From: Bradyrhizobium centrolobii
GTDB taxonomy: Bacteria > Pseudomonadota > Alphaproteobacteria > Rhizobiales > Xanthobacteraceae
Reading direction: 5' to 3'
Length of the DNA stretch: 64,000 nt
Assembly: GCF_001641635.1 (NCBI RefSeq)
Contig: NZ_LUUB01000018.1
Location: forward strand, 19,953-83,952
The notes under the pieces are model-generated. The model had not been told where the DNA came from, made no database searches, and saw only the letters and a program-made list of their open reading frames with translations. Both the position numbers and the translations under genes were made by a program. Below, piece after piece: positions 17,356-25,303 of this stretch. Within the stretch, counting starts at the first letter, position 1, and every line of letters begins with the position of its first letter.

Positions 17356-17719
17356 GGGTGGAAACGACAAAGCTGACGCCTCGTTGATCTGAAAAGCAGA
17401 AAATGGAGCGTTCAGCGCAACTTCTTCTTGGACCTGGCCAAATCGCCGGGATCGATCTTTTATGACATCTCCCGACGGAATGCATCCGGGGGGAACTCGA
17501 AAAATCACCAACTGTGGCCCAACGGCGATAGGGATGACCAATCGCCGCGGAGGTGCCAGGTAAGGTTACCCTCGGCTCGAAATTTGCTTTCCCGCGCTGG
17601 AACGCTATCATCCTGAAGTAGAGAATAGCGTTCTTTTTCAGGCGTGTACGAATTTCAGGGCAAGCGCAGCCGGAAAATCTGCCGCCGCCCGCCGTCCAGC
17701 ATAGGGCCGGAGTGCTGCC
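17356..17719. other. divergent intergenic region with an orphan terminator
   Basis: 364 bp between the DUF3307 gene (leftward) and the TAXI-like gene (rightward). No coding frame is credible. It holds an intrinsic terminator at 17600-17638 pointing rightward, with no gene before it, so an untranslated RNA or a leader attenuator is possible. Confidence 0.5.
17600..17638 (+). terminator. orphan intrinsic terminator in a divergent region
   Basis: GAACGCTAT, a 16-base loop, ATAGCGTTC, then TTTTT. The 9-bp stem is perfect. No plus-strand gene lies upstream, since the neighbour to the left runs the other way. It could end a small RNA or attenuate the TAXI-like gene that starts 82 bp later. Confidence 0.6.
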
Positions 17720-19162
17720 ATGGGTACTGACGGCCCGACGTCACCGACCGCGCCGCCGCCTCGGCGCCCCAAGGTGATCAAGACCAATCAGCAGCAGGTT
17801 TTTCTGTACGTCGTGCTGACCTTGCTCCTGTCGCTTGCCACCGTCTGGGTCGGCCGCGCCATGTTGCACAATTCAGAGACGCTGACCTTTGCCGTCGGCG
17901 CCCCCAACAGTGACGAAGCACTGTTCGCGGCCAAGCTCGCCGCACTTCTGAAGAACAACGCCTCGCGCTTCCGGATCAAGATCGTCAACAACCCTGACAA
18001 TGCCAAGGCGCTCACACGGTTCGACCGCAGGCAGGCCGATCTCGCCATTCTGCGCACCGATGCCAAGGTTCCGCCGCGAGCGCGCACGCTGGCGATCCTT
18101 GAGCACGATCTCGTGCTCCTGCTCGGCCCCGGCAACAAGAAGATCAAGTCGCTCGCCGAGCTGAAGAAGAAGAAGGTTGCCGTTGTCGCCGAAAACGATT
18201 CCTCGCTCGCCTTCGTCCGCAGCATCCTCGACATCCCCGAAGGTCCGGACGCCGCGAAGACCCAGATGGCGCCGCAGGGCGCAACGCTCGACAAGCTGTT
18301 TGCGCCGTCCAGCGGCTTTAGCGCAGTGATCGCCATCGTCCATGCGTCCAAAGCGGTGCGGGACAAGGCCTATGGGCAGGTCGCCAGACGCGGCGGCTTC
18401 ACACTGAATGCGATCGACGAAGCCAAGGCGCTGGCACGCAAATTCCCCGGCATTTCCGACGAAACGCTGACCGCCGGCACGCTGTCGGCCTCGCCGGAAA
18501 TTCCCGACGATGACCTCGACACGATCGGGCTCGAGTGGCTCCTGGTCGCGCAGTCCAGGATGTCGGCGACCACGGCCGGCGACCTCGCGCGCATCGTCTA
18601 CGAGAACAAGTCCGCGCTCGGTCTCGACAACGGCTTTGCCACAAGAATCGAGCCGGCCTCCACGGAGAAGGACGCCTTCGTGATGGCGCATCAGGGGGCC
18701 GCCGACTACATCAACGACGACACCAAGTCGTTCATGGATAAGTACAGCGACATGATGTATCTGGGCGCCGCCGCGCTGAGCGTCATCGGCTCGATCTTCG
18801 CCGCGATCTACGCCAAGATCACCAGGATCGCGCCGGAGAAGGCCAGCGAGCTGTCCACCGCGATCCTCGACATCGGCGAGCGCATCGAGCACGCTCATTC
18901 CCTTGACCAGCTCGAATGTCTCCAGGACGAGCTCGAGAGCATTCTGCGCGGCGCGGTCATCGGCCTCAGAGACGGCACAATCAGTACCGACGGGCTCGAC
19001 ACATTCAAGCTCGGCTATGAATTCGTCCGCGACGAGATCGCCATGCGCCGCGACTACCTGAAGCGCCACGCCCCCGAGGTCGAGAAGGCCGTCCGCGACG
19101 CTGGCCCTGCTCCGCACGACGACACCAATGTCGTGGTGGTGAAGACCGCGCAGAGCGCCTGA
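17720..19162 (+). CDS. membrane-anchored TAXI-family solute-binding-like protein
   Basis: A 480-residue protein. A proline-rich cytoplasmic tail (1-24) is followed by a membrane helix (about 27-46), and a periplasmic TAXI/NMT1-like binding fold (about 52-340: TLTFAVGAPNSDEALFAAKLAALL, KSLAELKKKKVAVVAENDSS in parts). A second membrane helix (about 344-365) and a helical cytoplasmic domain of about 110 residues with coiled-coil character (ERIEHAHSLDQLECLQDELE) follow. Free TAXI receptors have a signal peptide and no second helix, so this layout looks like a sensor or scaffold. No TRAP permease is adjacent. A small membrane protein follows at 19288. Confidence 0.8.
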   Translation: MGTDGPTSPTAPPPRRPKVIKTNQQQVFLYVVLTLLLSLATVWVGRAMLHNSETLTFAVGAPNSDEALFAAKLAALLKNNASRFRIKIVNNPDNAKALTRFDRRQADLAILRTDAKVPPRARTLAILEHDLVLLLGPGNKKIKSLAELKKKKVAVVAENDSSLAFVRSILDIPEGPDAAKTQMAPQGATLDKLFAPSSGFSAVIAIVHASKAVRDKAYGQVARRGGFTLNAIDEAKALARKFPGISDETLTAGTLSASPEIPDDDLDTIGLEWLLVAQSRMSATTAGDLARIVYENKSALGLDNGFATRIEPASTEKDAFVMAHQGAADYINDDTKSFMDKYSDMMYLGAAALSVIGSIFAAIYAKITRIAPEKASELSTAILDIGERIEHAHSLDQLECLQDELESILRGAVIGLRDGTISTDGLDTFKLGYEFVRDEIAMRRDYLKRHAPEVEKAVRDAGPAPHDDTNVVVVKTAQSA

Positions 19163-19287
19163 CCACGCAGGCGCAGCGTCCTCGCGCCGGGGCCTTGCAG
19201 GGTATTTCGGGTGAATCAGCGGCCGGAACCCAGGAACCGTCCCCATCCACAACCGTTGGTGCCCCGGATACAACCGGAGAACGCGGC

Positions 19288-19506
19288 ATGCGTACGCTCC
19301 TCGTCATCCTCCTTCTGGGAATGCTGGCGGCGGTTGGCTACTTCGCCTGGTCCGCAATGACGATCGATGGAGAGCCGATCCCGACGGAGGGCTATGTGGC
19401 GCTCGCGCTGGGCGCAGGGTTCTCGGTGCTCGTCGGCATCGGCTTGATGGTCCTGCTGTTCTTCAGCAGTCGCCACGGTTACGACGAACCGCCGCACTTC
19501 AAGTAG
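19288..19506 (+). CDS. small two-helix membrane protein
   Basis: A 72-residue protein with two hydrophobic helices (about 3-24 and 37-60) joined by a short acidic loop, and a C-terminus of SSRHGYDEPPHFK. The ATG at 19288 follows CCGGAGAACGCGGC. I do not recognise the family. It lies 125 bp after the TAXI-like gene in the same direction and could be a partner. Confidence 0.65.
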   Translation: MRTLLVILLLGMLAAVGYFAWSAMTIDGEPIPTEGYVALALGAGFSVLVGIGLMVLLFFSSRHGYDEPPHFK

Positions 19507-19672
19507 CTGCGGAGCCCGCCGTCACCGGCTGCTCCGCGTGCCCACTGCCTGATATGCGCGGTGGCGCGCCTGAGCGCCATCTGCCGTCGTTGACGGCCCC
19601 CGTCCGCACGGGCACTTTGGCGCCGAAGTCCCAGCCGGGACCGCAAAAACCAGGACCGAGCCGCCTCCCCGC

Positions 19673-20782
19673 ATGTCCAAGCCGCTGATCCCCGCTCTGG
19701 CGCAGTTCGTGGCCGCCACGGCCGGCCGCAACATGACCAAGGCGGCCTATGTGGCGGTGGTGGTCGGCGTTGCGGCCATGGTGCTGCTGACGGTCAACCC
19801 GGCCTATGAGGCGGTGAGCCGCTGGGTCGATGCCCTGCTGTGGGCCTGTCTTCTCTACTTCGTGTTCGAATGGGTGGTCCGGCTGCGCCACATGGCACGG
19901 CAGGGGCGCTTTTCGCTCTACATGACTTCCTCCGCCGGGCTGGTCGACGCGATCGGAGCGCTGGCCGTGCCGACGGCACTGATTTTGGGCGTCGAGCCCA
20001 GGACGGCCTGGTTGCTCAGCGTGCTCTGGGTGATGAAGGTGGTGCCGGGCATTCCCGGCCTGCGGCAGCTGCGCCGCGTGCTGGTGCTCGAATCGGGCCC
20101 GCTCGTGAGCGTGCTCGTGATCTTCCTGATGGTGGTCTTCCTCGCCTCCGTCGCCGAATATTTCCTGGAGCGGGACGTGCAGCCGCAGACCTTTGGCAGC
20201 GTCCCGGCCGCCTTGTGGTGGGCGGTGGTGACCTTGACGACCACGGGCTACGGCGATGTCGTGCCGGTGACACCGCTGGGCCGCATTGTGGCGGCGCTGG
20301 TGATGATCTCCGGCCTCGGCGTGTTCGGACTCTGGACCGGTATTTTGGCGACCGGATTCGCGGCCGAAACCCGGCGCGACAATTTCCTGAAGACCTGGGA
20401 ATCCGTCAGCAAGGTGCCGTTCTTCGCCGCCCTTGGGCCCGCGGCGATCGCCGACGTCACCCACATGCTGCGCACCATGGAGCTGCCCGCCCGCACCATG
20501 ATCATCCGGAAGGGCCAGCAGGGCGACTGTATGTATTTCATCGCCGCCGGCGCGGTCGAGGTCGACCTGCCCGGCAAAAAGGTGCAGCTCGGCGAGGGAG
20601 CCTTCTTCGGCGAGATGGCGCTGCTCGGCAACAATGTGCGCGGCGCCAATGTCGCGACCACGAAAGTGTCGCGGCTCTTGGTGCTCGACCTCGTCGACTT
20701 CCGCGTGCTGATGGCGCGACATCCCGATCTCGCCCAAACAATCGATGCGGAAGCCAAGCGCCGCGCGCTCGAAAACAAGTAG
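19673..20782 (+). CDS. cyclic nucleotide-gated K+ channel (MlotiK1-like)
   Basis: A 369-residue channel subunit. Hydrophobic helices S1-S4 fall between about 20 and 140, with a short basic S4-like segment (PGLRQLRRVLVLE). The pore carries the K+ filter TTTGYGD at 189-195. A C-terminal cyclic-nucleotide-binding domain (about 255-365) has FFGEMALLGNNVRGANV, where the arginine matches the phosphate-binding Arg of MlotiK1 from Mesorhizobium. As in MlotiK1 there is no long C-linker. It is expected to be a cAMP-gated tetramer in the inner membrane. A crotonase follows 12 bp later. The start is the first ATG with little ribosome-site support. Confidence 0.9.
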   Translation: MSKPLIPALAQFVAATAGRNMTKAAYVAVVVGVAAMVLLTVNPAYEAVSRWVDALLWACLLYFVFEWVVRLRHMARQGRFSLYMTSSAGLVDAIGALAVPTALILGVEPRTAWLLSVLWVMKVVPGIPGLRQLRRVLVLESGPLVSVLVIFLMVVFLASVAEYFLERDVQPQTFGSVPAALWWAVVTLTTTGYGDVVPVTPLGRIVAALVMISGLGVFGLWTGILATGFAAETRRDNFLKTWESVSKVPFFAALGPAAIADVTHMLRTMELPARTMIIRKGQQGDCMYFIAAGAVEVDLPGKKVQLGEGAFFGEMALLGNNVRGANVATTKVSRLLVLDLVDFRVLMARHPDLAQTIDAEAKRRALENK

Positions 20783-20794
20783 ACGGAGACCAGA

Positions 20795-21580
20795 ATGTCG
20801 GAAGCAGGCGACGCGGCAAGCAGTCCCGTGCTCGAAATCATCGGCGCACGCGCCACCATCCGCCTCAACCGTCCCAGGCATCTCAACCGGCTCCAGGCCG
20901 AAGACCTCGGCGAGCTCATGAAGCTGTTCGACCGGATCGAGGCAGATCCTGCGATCCGTGTGCTGGTGCTGACAGGTACGGGACGCGCCTTCTCGGCGGG
21001 CTACGACCTCAACTCCGTGGCCGAACGTGCTGTGAGCGCCAACGAGCAGCAGAGTGCGGGATCGGCGTTCGAGGTGGTCGTCAACCGGCTGGAGGATCTC
21101 GGTGTGCCGACGATCTGCCGGCTCAACGGCGGCGTCTATGGCGGCTCGACCGACCTTGCACTCGCCTGCGATTTCCGCATCGGCGTCGACACCGCCGAGA
21201 TGTTCATGCCGGCGGCGCGGCTCGGGCTGCACTACTACAAGAGCGGCATCAAGCGCTACGTCACGCGGCTCGGCGTCGACAACGCCAAAAAGCTGTTCCT
21301 GACCGCGCAGAAGATCGGTGCCCCGGAGATGCTGCGGATCGGCTATCTCACCGACATGGTGCCGGAGGAATCGCTGGACGAGGAAGTCGACAGGCTCGCC
21401 ACGATCCTCGCCGGCAACGCGCCGAACGCGATGCGCGGCATGAAACGCGCGATCAACGAATTCGCCCGCGGCCAACTCGACGAGCTAGCCGCCGACCAGC
21501 GCCATCGCGACAGCATGCGCGGCGATGAGATCAAGGAAGGCATCAAGGCGTTTGCGGAAAAGCGGCCGCCGCGGTTTTAG
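20795..21580 (+). CDS. crotonase/enoyl-CoA hydratase family protein, both catalytic Glu positions altered
   Basis: A 261-residue crotonase-fold protein. The oxyanion-hole segments RAFSAGYDLNSV and LNGGVYGGSTDLALACD are intact. By my alignment the two crotonase glutamates are missing: the first lies in MPAARLG (Ala) and the second in NAKKLFLTA (Lys). It is therefore unlikely to be a hydratase and may be an isomerase, hydrolase or lyase. It starts 12 bp after the K+ channel gene with ACGGAGACCAGA, so the two are probably one transcript. The substrate is unknown. Confidence 0.82.
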   Translation: MSEAGDAASSPVLEIIGARATIRLNRPRHLNRLQAEDLGELMKLFDRIEADPAIRVLVLTGTGRAFSAGYDLNSVAERAVSANEQQSAGSAFEVVVNRLEDLGVPTICRLNGGVYGGSTDLALACDFRIGVDTAEMFMPAARLGLHYYKSGIKRYVTRLGVDNAKKLFLTAQKIGAPEMLRIGYLTDMVPEESLDEEVDRLATILAGNAPNAMRGMKRAINEFARGQLDELAADQRHRDSMRGDEIKEGIKAFAEKRPPRF

Positions 21581-21653
21581 AGGGAGTTGGTCGGCTCTGC
21601 TGGAGTGTGCCAGCCGGTCAGGGAGTACGAGGACACGCCTCACATTCAGTCGT

Positions 21654-21814
21654 CGTCCCGGCCTAGTGCGCAATTGCGCACGGGGGGCCGGGACCCATAA
21701 TCCCAGGGAGCGGTTGTGGCGCGGACTGGTGGCCACCAGCTTTCGCAAAATCTGATCCTGTGGTTATGGGTCTCGGATCCGCGCTTCGCTTCGCTGCGCT
21801 TGTCCGGGACGACG
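21654..21814. repeat. intergenic palindromic repeat, family F (copy 1)
   Basis: Begins CGTCCCGGCCTAGTGCGC and ends GCGCTTGTCCGGGACGACG, with GGGACCCATAA...TTATGGGTCTC inside and a GTGCGCAATTGCGCAC hairpin. Related to the element at 35131-35269. Confidence 0.65.
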
Positions 21815-21822
21815 AGCGGAGA

Positions 21823-22257
21823 TCACCCCCGCTTCGACCGCATCGCGCGCACTTGCGTGAGCTTGGGATCGCGCGCCAGCGCCTGATAGCGCTTGCTGTC
21901 GACGGCGTAGATCGCAATATGGCCCTCACTGTCGGCATGCACACCCCAGCCGAAGCGCTTGCCGAGGCTGGAGGCACGCATGCAGGCCTGCCCGCGCGCA
22001 AAGAACGCCGCTCGGGCCGCACTCTTCTCCGCCTTCGTCGCCTTCGCGTCGAGCTCGCGCCCCGGCGCTGAGGTCGCGAAGATCACGTCGTCGGACGTGT
22101 ATTTGTACGGTGCCTTCGTGATCATCGCATATTGCAGGCCGGCTACCGTCGGCTGTCCTGCGCGCGGCGGCGGCTCCTCGCCGGTGCGCGCCGGACAGTC
22201 TTCGGCGACCTGGATGAAGGTGTTGAAGCAGTTGGTCGTATGGATCGGATTTGTCAT
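21823..22257 (-). CDS. DUF6157 family protein
   Basis: A 144-residue cytosolic protein. Family marks are HTTNCFNTFIQVAEDCP at the N-terminus, YKYTSDDVIFAT in the middle and FGWGVHADSEGHIAIYAVDS near the C-terminus. I chose the ATG at 22257; the frame extends to 22326 into the GST gene. It lies 16 bp downstream of that GST and is almost certainly in its operon under the WYL regulator. No function is known. Confidence 0.82.
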   Translation of the reverse strand: MTNPIHTTNCFNTFIQVAEDCPARTGEEPPPRAGQPTVAGLQYAMITKAPYKYTSDDVIFATSAPGRELDAKATKAEKSAARAAFFARGQACMRASSLGKRFGWGVHADSEGHIAIYAVDSKRYQALARDPKLTQVRAMRSKRG

Positions 22258-22273
22258 CTGAGATTCGGCTTCT

Positions 22274-22918
22274 TTATCCCCCAGCAACGGCGGCATGTTG
22301 CGCCGCCATCTCGTCATCAGCCGCATTGATCCGCTGGAACGAAGGTCGCGACGTGATCAGCTCCGAATAACGAACGAAGACGTCTTTCTTCGGCACGATA
22401 CCGAACATGATCGTCCAACTGAACGCCACACCCCAGAGAATATCGGCCGCAGTCATGCGTTCGCCGAGCAGATAGGGCCCCCTGGACAGTTGCGCCTCGA
22501 GCGCACCCAGCATGGTGTCGTAGTCGGCATAGGGCGATTGCGTCACCGGGGCGGGCTCGCGCTTCATGAATTTGTCGATCAGGGCCGGCTCGAACGATGA
22601 GCCATAATAGGCGATCCAGCGCAAATAGGGACCGCGCAGCGGATCGTCGAGCGCGGGTGTGAGGCCCGCCTGCGGAAACAGGTCGGCGAGGTAGATGTAG
22701 ATCGCGACCTGCTCGGTCACCAGCGCCTCGCCATGACGGATCGCCGGCACCTTGCCGAGCGGATTGATGGCGAGATAGCCCGGCTGGCGCTGCTCGCCCG
22801 CCTTCATGTTGAGGACGTGGAGATCGTAGGGCGCGCCCAGCTCCTCCAGCAGCACCCGCGTGCCCGTGGCGCGGCTCTGCGGCGAATAATACAGGATGAT
22901 GCGGTTCGGATCGGTCAT
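22274..22918 (-). CDS. glutathione S-transferase family protein
   Basis: A 214-residue GST. N-terminal domain with LYYSPQSRATGTRVLLEEL, in which Ser is the likely glutathione-activating residue, cis-proline motif NPLGKVPAIRHGE and TEQVAIYIYLADLFP. The C-terminal helical domain contains GERMTAADILWG. GGGAG lies about 8 bp before the ATG. A perfect 13-5-13 inverted repeat stands 47 bp upstream and is shared with the divergent WYL regulator. With DUF6157 it forms a small operon. Confidence 0.9.
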   Translation of the reverse strand: MTDPNRIILYYSPQSRATGTRVLLEELGAPYDLHVLNMKAGEQRQPGYLAINPLGKVPAIRHGEALVTEQVAIYIYLADLFPQAGLTPALDDPLRGPYLRWIAYYGSSFEPALIDKFMKREPAPVTQSPYADYDTMLGALEAQLSRGPYLLGERMTAADILWGVAFSWTIMFGIVPKKDVFVRYSELITSRPSFQRINAADDEMAAQHAAVAGG

Positions 22919-22964
22919 ATGCAGGTCTCCCTCGGGCCGGCTGGCGATGGCGCATCTTTACGGG

Positions 22965-22995
22965 ACCATACCTGACATCCTGTGTCAGGTATGGT
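22965..22995. promoter_or_regulatory. perfect inverted repeat (13-5-13) between GST and WYL regulator
   Basis: ACCATACCTGACA-TCCTG-TGTCAGGTATGGT. Both 13-base arms are exact complements. It ends 10 bp before the regulator ATG and 46 bp before the GST ATG, so a bound protein would block both genes. This is the expected operator of the regulator at 23006. Confidence 0.85.
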
Positions 22996-23005
22996 TTAAG
23001 AAGCG

Positions 23006-24007
23006 ATGCGCGCGAGCCGGATGCTGTCGATCCTCACCACTCTCCAGGCCAAGGGTCAGGTCACCGCGCCTGAGCTCGCGGAGGCCTGCGAGGTCTCGGT
23101 ACGCACCATCTATCGCGACATCGATGCGCTCGCGGCATCTGGCGTTCCGGTCTATGCCGACCGCGGCGCGGAGGGCGGCTATCGCCTGCTCGATGGCTAT
23201 CGGGTGCGGCTGAACGGCTTGTCGCAGAGCGAGGCGGAGGCGCTGTTCCTCGCGGGGCTGCCAGGCCCGGCGGCGGCGCTAGGCCTCGATGCCGCAATGG
23301 TGGCCGCGCAGACCAAGCTGATGGCGGCGCTGCCCGCGGGCCTGCGCCAGGATGCCGGCCGGATGCAGGAGCGCTTTCATCTGGATGCGCCGGGCTGGTT
23401 CGGCGAGGCCGAGGAGCCGAAGCATCTGCGCGCCATCGCGGGCGCGTTGTTGCAGGGAACGCTGATCAAGATCCGCTATCAGAGCTGGCGGGCGGAGAAG
23501 CAGCGCCGCGTCGCGCCGCTCGGTCTCGTGCTCAAGGCTGGCAGTTGGTATCTCGCAGGCCAGGTCGACGGCAGCGTGCGCACCTATCGCGTCGCGCGCG
23601 TCCTCGATTGCATGGTGCTACAAGACCGCTTCGACCGTCCCGCGGATTTCGATCTTGCCGCCTATTGGCAAGCCGCGACGCTCCGCCTCGAAGCCGAGCT
23701 GCATCCCAATGTCGCGACAGTGCGGTTGTCGCCGTTCGGCATAAAGCTGCTCGACGCGCTGAGCCAGCCTTACGTCAAGGCACGCACGCGTCTTGAGGAG
23801 ACTGTCGACGCAGACGGCTGGCGCATCGCCAGGGTGCCGGTTGGCAAGACGTCGTGGCACGCTGCGGCCGAATTGTTGCGGCTTGGACCTGAGGCCGAAG
23901 TGCTGGAGCCCGCCGATCTCCGTGAGAAGATGATCGAGCTCACACAGGCCATGGCGACGCGCTATCGGCCGTCGCGCGGTCCCGCGCCGACGACGCGGAA
24001 AGCCTGA
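23006..24007 (+). CDS. YafY-type HTH and WYL-domain transcriptional regulator
   Basis: A 333-residue regulator. HTH_11 domain at residues 1-60 (SRMLSILTTLQAKGQVT, SVRTIYRDIDALAASG), WYL domain about 140-215 (LIKIRYQSWRAEKQRRVAPLGLVLKAG), and a C-terminal WCX extension about 240-320. It is longer than the WYL protein at 15111 because it has the WCX part. It diverges from the GST/DUF6157 pair across 87 bp that contain a perfect inverted repeat. Expected role: repressor or effector-switched regulator of that pair and itself. Confidence 0.9.
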   Translation: MRASRMLSILTTLQAKGQVTAPELAEACEVSVRTIYRDIDALAASGVPVYADRGAEGGYRLLDGYRVRLNGLSQSEAEALFLAGLPGPAAALGLDAAMVAAQTKLMAALPAGLRQDAGRMQERFHLDAPGWFGEAEEPKHLRAIAGALLQGTLIKIRYQSWRAEKQRRVAPLGLVLKAGSWYLAGQVDGSVRTYRVARVLDCMVLQDRFDRPADFDLAAYWQAATLRLEAELHPNVATVRLSPFGIKLLDALSQPYVKARTRLEETVDADGWRIARVPVGKTSWHAAAELLRLGPEAEVLEPADLREKMIELTQAMATRYRPSRGPAPTTRKA

Positions 24008-24143
24008 CGGCTTCTCATCCGCCGCGGCCGACGAAACAGTCCTGAAACACGATTCTCCCGTCGCGGCGTGAACGCGTTCGCAGCTCGGCCCGACCGAGAT
24101 GCAGGGACACAACAACGGCCTCGCGCCAAACTGGAGAATGGAA

Positions 24144-24377
24144 ATGTTTCGTAAGCTTGCACTTGGTCTGATCGCTGCCGGTTCGCTCGGCGTTGCCGCC
24201 CTCGCGCCCAGCGCCGCATCGGCCCACGGCTTCCACCATCACTGGGGTCCCGGCTGGGGTTTCGGCGGCCTCTACATCAACACCGGCGTCAGCAACTGCT
24301 ACCAGGAACGCGTCGTTCAGACCCGCCATGGTCTGCGTGTCCGGGTCGTGAACGTCTGCGCGTACGGGATCTACTGA
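24144..24377 (+). CDS. small secreted protein, unknown family
   Basis: A 77-residue exported protein. The first 27 residues are a Sec signal peptide (MFRKLALGLIAAGSLGVAAL...ASA-H). The mature part is only about 50 residues: a His/Gly/Trp-rich start (HGFHHHWGPGWGFGG) and two cysteines (SNCYQE and NVCAYG) that could form a disulphide. I chose the ATG at 24144 with GGAG 7 bp upstream. A strong terminator follows 20 bp after the stop, so it is a single-gene unit. The histidine cluster might bind metal; this is speculation. Confidence 0.75.
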   Translation: MFRKLALGLIAAGSLGVAALAPSAASAHGFHHHWGPGWGFGGLYINTGVSNCYQERVVQTRHGLRVRVVNVCAYGIY

Positions 24378-24397
24378 GATCTCGCCAGCATGATAAA

Positions 24398-24425
24398 CCC
24401 CGATCGCTCCGCGATCGGGGTTTTC
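24398..24425. terminator. bidirectional intrinsic terminator
   Basis: CCCCGATCGC-TCC-GCGATCGGGG, a perfect 10-bp stem, followed by TTTT on the plus strand and preceded by AAA (TTT on the minus strand). It lies between the convergent small secreted gene and the nitroreductase gene and can serve both. Confidence 0.85.
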
Positions 24426-24467
24426 GTCGCTCATGAATTACCAGTAGCCTGGATGAGCGACATCAAG

Positions 24468-25181
24468 TCACTCGTCCACGAACGTCACCGTGTCGGCAAC
24501 GCTCGCACGCGAGGTGCGGTAGCTGTTGACCTTGTGGGCGTGGTCGGCATAGCCGAACGAGATGCCGCAGACGACGCGGCGGTCGTCGGGCAGATTGAAG
24601 TGCCGCCGGATCAGGCCGGAGTGACGCGCAAGCGCTGCCTGCGGAATAGTGCCGAGTCCGAGCGCTTGGGCCGCCAGCATGAAATTGCTGACATACGCGC
24701 CGCAATCGATCGCGCCGTAGATGCCGAGCGGCTCGTTGGTGTGGATAACAGCCACATGCGGCGCGCCGAAGAAATTGTAGTTCTCCAGCGCCTGTTTTGC
24801 ATAGGCGACCTTGTCGCCGCGGGGAATGCCGAGCGTGTTGTAGAGCTGGAAGCCGCTCTCGCGGCGGCGGTCGAGATAGACGCCGACATATTCGCGCGGC
24901 GGCGTGAAGTCATGGTCGTCCTTGGCGCCGGAAGCTGCTTCCGCGTAGATCGCCTCCCGAAAGCGCTCCTTCGCCGCGCCGCTGGCGATCAGCACCTGCC
25001 AGGGCTGGCTGTTGCACCAGGACGCGGTGCGCTGCGCGGTCTTCAGCACGTGCTCGATGGTTGCGCGATCGACTTCCTTGGGCAGGAAGGCGCGGACGGA
25101 GTAGCGCTCGTTGAGGAGCTCTTCGAGCACGCCGATGCGGTCTTCGGTGGCGTAGCGGGTGTTGGGCGATTTCGCATCCAT
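24468..25181 (-). CDS. nitroreductase family protein
   Basis: A 237-residue FMN-dependent reductase. RYSVRAFLPKEV near residue 27 is the N-terminal FMN-binding segment, TASWCNSQPWQVLIAS is the next, and LAAQALGLGTIPQAAL with the C-terminal VVCGISFGYAD are family marks. It acts as a cytosolic dimer reducing quinones, nitro groups or enone-like substrates with NAD(P)H. It is last in a leftward run of acyl-CoA dehydrogenase genes, so it may reduce a pathway intermediate. Substrate unknown. Confidence 0.85.
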   Translation of the reverse strand: MDAKSPNTRYATEDRIGVLEELLNERYSVRAFLPKEVDRATIEHVLKTAQRTASWCNSQPWQVLIASGAAKERFREAIYAEAASGAKDDHDFTPPREYVGVYLDRRRESGFQLYNTLGIPRGDKVAYAKQALENYNFFGAPHVAVIHTNEPLGIYGAIDCGAYVSNFMLAAQALGLGTIPQAALARHSGLIRRHFNLPDDRRVVCGISFGYADHAHKVNSYRTSRASVADTVTFVDE

Positions 25182-25205
25182 GACTCGTCCTTTTCCGTAG
25201 TCTGC

Positions 25206-25294
25206 GTAGGGTGGGTTAGCCGAAGGCGTAACCCACCTCTTATCGTACGTGCGGGGACAGAAGTGGTGGGTTACGCTTCGCTAACCCACCCTAC
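25206..25294. repeat. intergenic palindromic repeat, family E (copy 1)
   Basis: GTAGGGTGGGTTAGCCGAAGGCGTAACCCACC... and ...GGTGGGTTACGCTTCGCTAACCCACCCTAC (split here) form long complementary ends. It fills the nitroreductase-dehydrogenase gap. Other copies: 27984-28102 and a diverged one at 36856-36983. Confidence 0.75.
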
Positions 25295-25303
25295 GATCCG
25301 AGA

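Noticed and set aside
19499..21475. 658-residue minus-strand frame
   Set aside because: Lies opposite the K+ channel and the crotonase, both with clear motifs; composition is typical of antisense translation.
24398..24425. Possible operator near the nitroreductase
   Set aside because: The palindrome has T runs on both strands and lies between convergent gene ends, so it is a terminator.
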